Shown here: piece by piece, positions 6,560 through 8,885 of the stretch
Numbering within the stretch: the first letter of the stretch is position 1
How the letters are laid out: every line of letters begins with the position of its first letter
Assembly: GCA_030594725.1 (NCBI GenBank)
Contig: JAUVEQ010000100.1
Span: forward strand, 1-8,885
Direction: 5' to 3'
Origin: Methanobacteriota archaeon
GTDB taxonomy: Archaea > Thermoplasmatota > DTKX01 > GCA-020343715
Length of the DNA stretch: 8,885 bases
The notes under the pieces: generated by a model
What the model saw: the letters and a program-made list of their open reading frames with translations, nothing else
Database searches by the model: none
What the model was told of the DNA's origin: nothing
Translations under genes and position numbers: made by a program

Positions 6560-7757
6560 TGTGAAGGTCGAAGGTCTGGTTCCCGCACTCGGGACAACGG
6601 GTGGCATCCAACTCCATGACCGCCCCGCAGTCCGGGCACCGGAAGCTCTTCCAGGGGAAGGCGGTCCCGCACTCGGCGCAACTGTCGGTGTCCTTGGGCG
6701 CCAGGGCGTCGCACGACGGGCAACGCAGCTCGTCCTTCCGGGCCGCTACCTCGGCCTCGACGGCCGCGTTCCTCCTCTGGGTCCGAAGGGCCATGACCAC
6801 GATGACCGCCAGGACCGCTACGAGCACCGCCGCAACCAGGAGGCCTACGTACGAGCTCGTCCCGCCTGCCGTCTCCTGGGCAACGCTCATGGGGAAGTAC
6901 AGCTCGTATTCCTTGCCCACATCGACATCCAATCCCTGGCTCAGCTTGGAGTAGCCCTCCAGCTGGACCCGGATGCTGAAGTTGCCCCCGGGAAGGTCCA
7001 TCGAGAAGTGGCCGTCGCTGTCGGTGACGGCCTGGTATGATCGGGTCAGCTCGCCCTCCTCTGGCTCTGCCACGATGGTGACGTTGGCGAGGGGGACGGT
7101 CCTGTGCTCGACCGTGCCGTTGACGACGCCGTACGTGGGCTTCTTGAGGCCCGTGAAGTCCACGTCCACATCTATCCGGTCACCACGGACCACGTCGATC
7201 ATCACCGTAGCGGGGTAGTATCCCGGGCGGGTCCCGATCACCTGGTAGGAGCCCGGGGCGGGGACGTTCACGTCAGCCTCGGATTCTGTATCCGACCACT
7301 CGAAGGAGGGGGTCCCGCTGGCGTTGATGACGGTGATCTCGTCCTGGCGTAACCCGTAGTTGGAACCCAGGGGGTTCCAGGGGAGGAGAACGATGTGAAG
7401 AACGGCTCGTGGAGGCGCCTCGGAGAGGGTGGCGTTTATCGTCACCCAGCCCTCGGGTTCGAGGGGGCCGGTGGAGATGTCCCTCGGGACAAGGCCGGGA
7501 TGGGTGAACTTGAGGGTATGTCCGACCTCCAGGAACGGGGCCACCATGATGTAGGACCCGTTCTCGTCCGTGGTGGCGTTGTACTCCTCCCAGCCGACGA
7601 CAACGACCCTTGCGTCCTCCAGGGGAGCGCCATCCGCGTCCGTGACCTGGCCGTCGATGATCACAGTCCCGATGATGATACCGGCCGAGGGCATGGCCGC
7701 TACGGCAAGGATGACCAGCAGTAGGCCCGCGACCACCACCGGTGCCCTGCCCGTCAC
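6552..7757 (-). CDS. Membrane-anchored beta-sandwich protein with C-terminal double zinc ribbon (401 aa)
   Basis: Residues 1-26 form a signal peptide (MTGRAPVVVAGLLLVILAVA). Three beta-sandwich units follow outside: about 31-113 (IDGQVTDADGAPLEDARVVV, TTDENGSYIMVAPF), about 117-201 (VNVPAPGSYQVIGTRPGYYP) and about 210-290 (VVNGTVEHRTVPLANVTIV, TDSDGHFSMDLPGGNFSI). Units 1 and 3 are clear carboxypeptidase-regulatory-like (transthyretin-type) domains. Sequons such as NAT, NGS, NGT and NVT suggest N-glycosylation. The TM helix is about 303-323, with a TQRRN stop-transfer. The cytoplasmic tail has CxxC pairs at 346, 360, 374 and 388, exactly 14 residues apart: a double zinc ribbon. Start: GTG at 7757 overlaps the stop of the FN3 gene as GTGA, with GGAGG 9 nt upstream; earlier in-frame codons would only read through the FN3 gene in another frame. 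It is the middle gene of the operon. No enzymatic residues are seen; a surface-display or binding role is inferred. Confidence 0.88.
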   Translation of the reverse strand: MTGRAPVVVAGLLLVILAVAAMPSAGIIIGTVIIDGQVTDADGAPLEDARVVVVGWEEYNATTDENGSYIMVAPFLEVGHTLKFTHPGLVPRDISTGPLEPEGWVTINATLSEAPPRAVLHIVLLPWNPLGSNYGLRQDEITVINASGTPSFEWSDTESEADVNVPAPGSYQVIGTRPGYYPATVMIDVVRGDRIDVDVDFTGLKKPTYGVVNGTVEHRTVPLANVTIVAEPEEGELTRSYQAVTDSDGHFSMDLPGGNFSIRVQLEGYSKLSQGLDVDVGKEYELYFPMSVAQETAGGTSSYVGLLVAAVLVAVLAVIVVMALRTQRRNAAVEAEVAARKDELRCPSCDALAPKDTDSCAECGTAFPWKSFRCPDCGAVMELDATRCPECGNQTFDLHRG

Positions 7758-8885
7758 TTCCCGTTGCCTCCGTTCTTGTTCTGCTCCCAAGAGGGACGGC
7801 GACTGAGGATGCGGCCGAACCTGCGCTGGCGGTTCATGGCCACGTATGCCAGCAGGCCTATGATGACGACGATGAGGATGCCGGTGACGTAGGGCCCGTA
7901 CACCTCCCAGAGGTCCGTCCCCTCCTCGGGGGGGAGCGACAGGGTCACCGAGGCGGAGGGCAGGGAACCTGCGCTGATGCGTCCCCGGTCGTCCATTGCA
8001 TCCACGCAGAAGTAGTAGGTGGTACCGGGTTCCAGTTCGGTCACCAGGATGGTGGGGTCGGGGCCCGCGGAGGCGTTGCCAACGCTGGTCACGTCCTCGT
8101 CCGCCAGGTCGGTGATGGGCTCGAGGCTCATGAAGACCCTGTACCTGACGACGGGGGAGCCCGTGATGTTGTTGGACTCCCAGGCGAGACGGACGCTGCC
8201 CTCCCCGGCCTGGACCGCGGCCAGTCCCCGGACCGGTTCCGGAGGCTCGGCGGTCGAGGCACGGCTGCCGACGGAGTACTTCGACGGGCCCTCGTGTCCG
8301 GCCCAGTCCACCGCGGTCACAGCGAAGTAGTACTTGACCCCCGCGTTGAGGTCGCCGACCACCAACGAGGTCTCGGAGGCGGGGACGGTACCCCATGGTG
8401 CGAAGTTCTGGAGGCTGTCGATGGGCGTTAGCGAGATGTAGATGTTGTAGTGGTCCACGTCATCGGCGGTCGAGGCGCTCCACTTCACCAGTGCCTCTCC
8501 CTCGGAATCGGGCGCCTGGGGCGTCGAGGCGTCCAGGCCCCTGACCTCCGGCGGCGCGACCACGTCCGTGGGGGTGCCGGGAACGCTGGCCACCCGGCGG
8601 TCGGCGTTCTCGTTCCAGTCCACCGCGGCCACGGCCGCATGGTAGGTCTTGCCGGCCTCGAGGCCTCCAACACGGAAGCTGCTCACCCGCATGCCCCTGA
8701 CGGTGGCCGTGGGATCGAGGGAGCTTGCGTCCGAGAACGGGGCGGTCTCGAGATAGATCTCGTATCCCTCGATATCGGGGCTGTCCCCGGGGTCCCAGCT
8801 GACCAGGAGATCGCTGTCCAGGTTGTCGAAGACCTTCACATCCAGGGGCACAGGTGGCGCCTGGGTGTCGGTGACCCTGACCTCT
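7754..8885 (-). CDS. FN3-repeat membrane protein (5' end outside window)
   Basis: The frame is open at the right edge; 376 C-terminal residues are visible. They hold three fibronectin type III domains: residues about 11-105 (LLVSWDPGDSPDIEGYEIYL, YHAAVAAVDWNEN), 111-208 (ALVKWSASTADDVDHYNIYI, YYFAVTAVDWAGH) and 214-317 (VRLAWESNNITGSPVVRYRV, YYFCVDAMDDRG). Each has the hallmark W of strand B and the 'TYYxxVxAxD' strand F. The visible sequence begins in a TDTQAPPVPLDV linker, so at least one more domain or the N-terminus lies beyond the edge. A TM helix at about 332-350 is followed by a short basic tail (NRQRRFGRILSRR) ending in KNGGNGK, so the FN3 array is outside. It appears first among the visible genes of the operon and overlaps the next gene by 4 nt. 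A GTG at 8851 could be read as a start but falls at the start of a domain without a signal peptide, so it was not used. Role: probably adhesion or surface scaffold, inferred from the fold. Confidence 0.88.
   Translation of the reverse strand, partial: EVRVTDTQAPPVPLDVKVFDNLDSDLLVSWDPGDSPDIEGYEIYLETAPFSDASSLDPTATVRGMRVSSFRVGGLEAGKTYHAAVAAVDWNENADRRVASVPGTPTDVVAPPEVRGLDASTPQAPDSEGEALVKWSASTADDVDHYNIYISLTPIDSLQNFAPWGTVPASETSLVVGDLNAGVKYYFAVTAVDWAGHEGPSKYSVGSRASTAEPPEPVRGLAAVQAGEGSVRLAWESNNITGSPVVRYRVFMSLEPITDLADEDVTSVGNASAGPDPTILVTELEPGTTYYFCVDAMDDRGRISAGSLPSASVTLSLPPEEGTDLWEVYGPYVTGILIVVIIGLLAYVAMNRQRRFGRILSRRPSWEQNKNGGNGK
7767..7771 (-). promoter_or_regulatory. GGAGG Shine-Dalgarno for the GTG start at 7757
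   Basis: A perfect GGAGG on the minus strand ends 9 nt before the GTG and sits within the last codons of the FN3 gene. With the 4-nt GTGA stop/start overlap it fixes the start of the 401-aa protein. Confidence 0.75.

Noticed and set aside
6542..6607. 22-residue N-terminal extension of the 300-aa protein
   Set aside because: It would overlap the zinc ribbon of the upstream gene and put 22 residues before the signal peptide; the GGGGGTGA motif supports 6541.
7758..8396. N-terminal extension of the 401-aa protein into the FN3 gene (614 residues in total)
   Set aside because: The extra 213 residues are an out-of-frame reading of the FN3 domains. The signal peptide, GGAGG and GTGA overlap fix the start at 7757.

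Overview
The window looks like the chromosome of a high-GC archaeon, probably a Thermoplasmatota-like lineage, though this is a judgement from style and not a database match. Upstream of the 951-residue gene lies a purine-rich BRE-like CGAAAG followed by an AT-rich TATA element, centred about 27 nt before the ATG. The divergent gene has a TATA-like box at a similar distance. This spacing fits archaeal leaderless transcription, and I saw no bacterial -35/-10 promoter at either start. The proteins are single-pass surface proteins built from beta-propeller, FN3, carboxypeptidase-regulatory-like and Ca-binding DTDGDG repeats, and two end in cytoplasmic zinc ribbons. That style is common in Thermoplasmatota genomes. 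The main genes have roughly two-thirds GC, with G/C-rich third positions that open many long false frames on the opposite strand.

Layout: (1) 1-1331, minus strand: 443 visible residues of a secreted repeat protein, likely a beta-propeller, whose 3' end lies outside the window. (2) 1332-1441: divergent promoter region. (3) 1442-4297, plus strand: a 951-aa transmembrane protein with an outside WD/PQQ-like propeller, four 22-residue DxDxDG repeats, one TM helix and about 500 cytoplasmic residues. (4) 4298-5638: a segment with clearly lower GC, holding one unrecognised 284-aa gene on the minus strand (4593-5447) and two gene-free spacers. (5) 5639-8885, minus strand: a three-gene, translationally coupled operon. 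Its first gene, partial at the right edge, is an FN3-repeat membrane protein. It is followed by two related proteins of 401 and 300 aa, each with a signal peptide, beta-sandwich repeats, a TM helix and a C-terminal double zinc ribbon.

Together, five of the six genes encode exported or membrane-anchored proteins with adhesion- or display-type folds outside, and three of these also have sizeable domains inside. The most interesting candidates are the 951-aa receptor-like protein and the zinc-ribbon paralogue pair, where an extracellular sandwich is joined through the membrane to a cytoplasmic metal-binding module. The sequence shows no enzyme active site, CRISPR array, tRNA, rRNA or transposase, and no function beyond architecture can be assigned.
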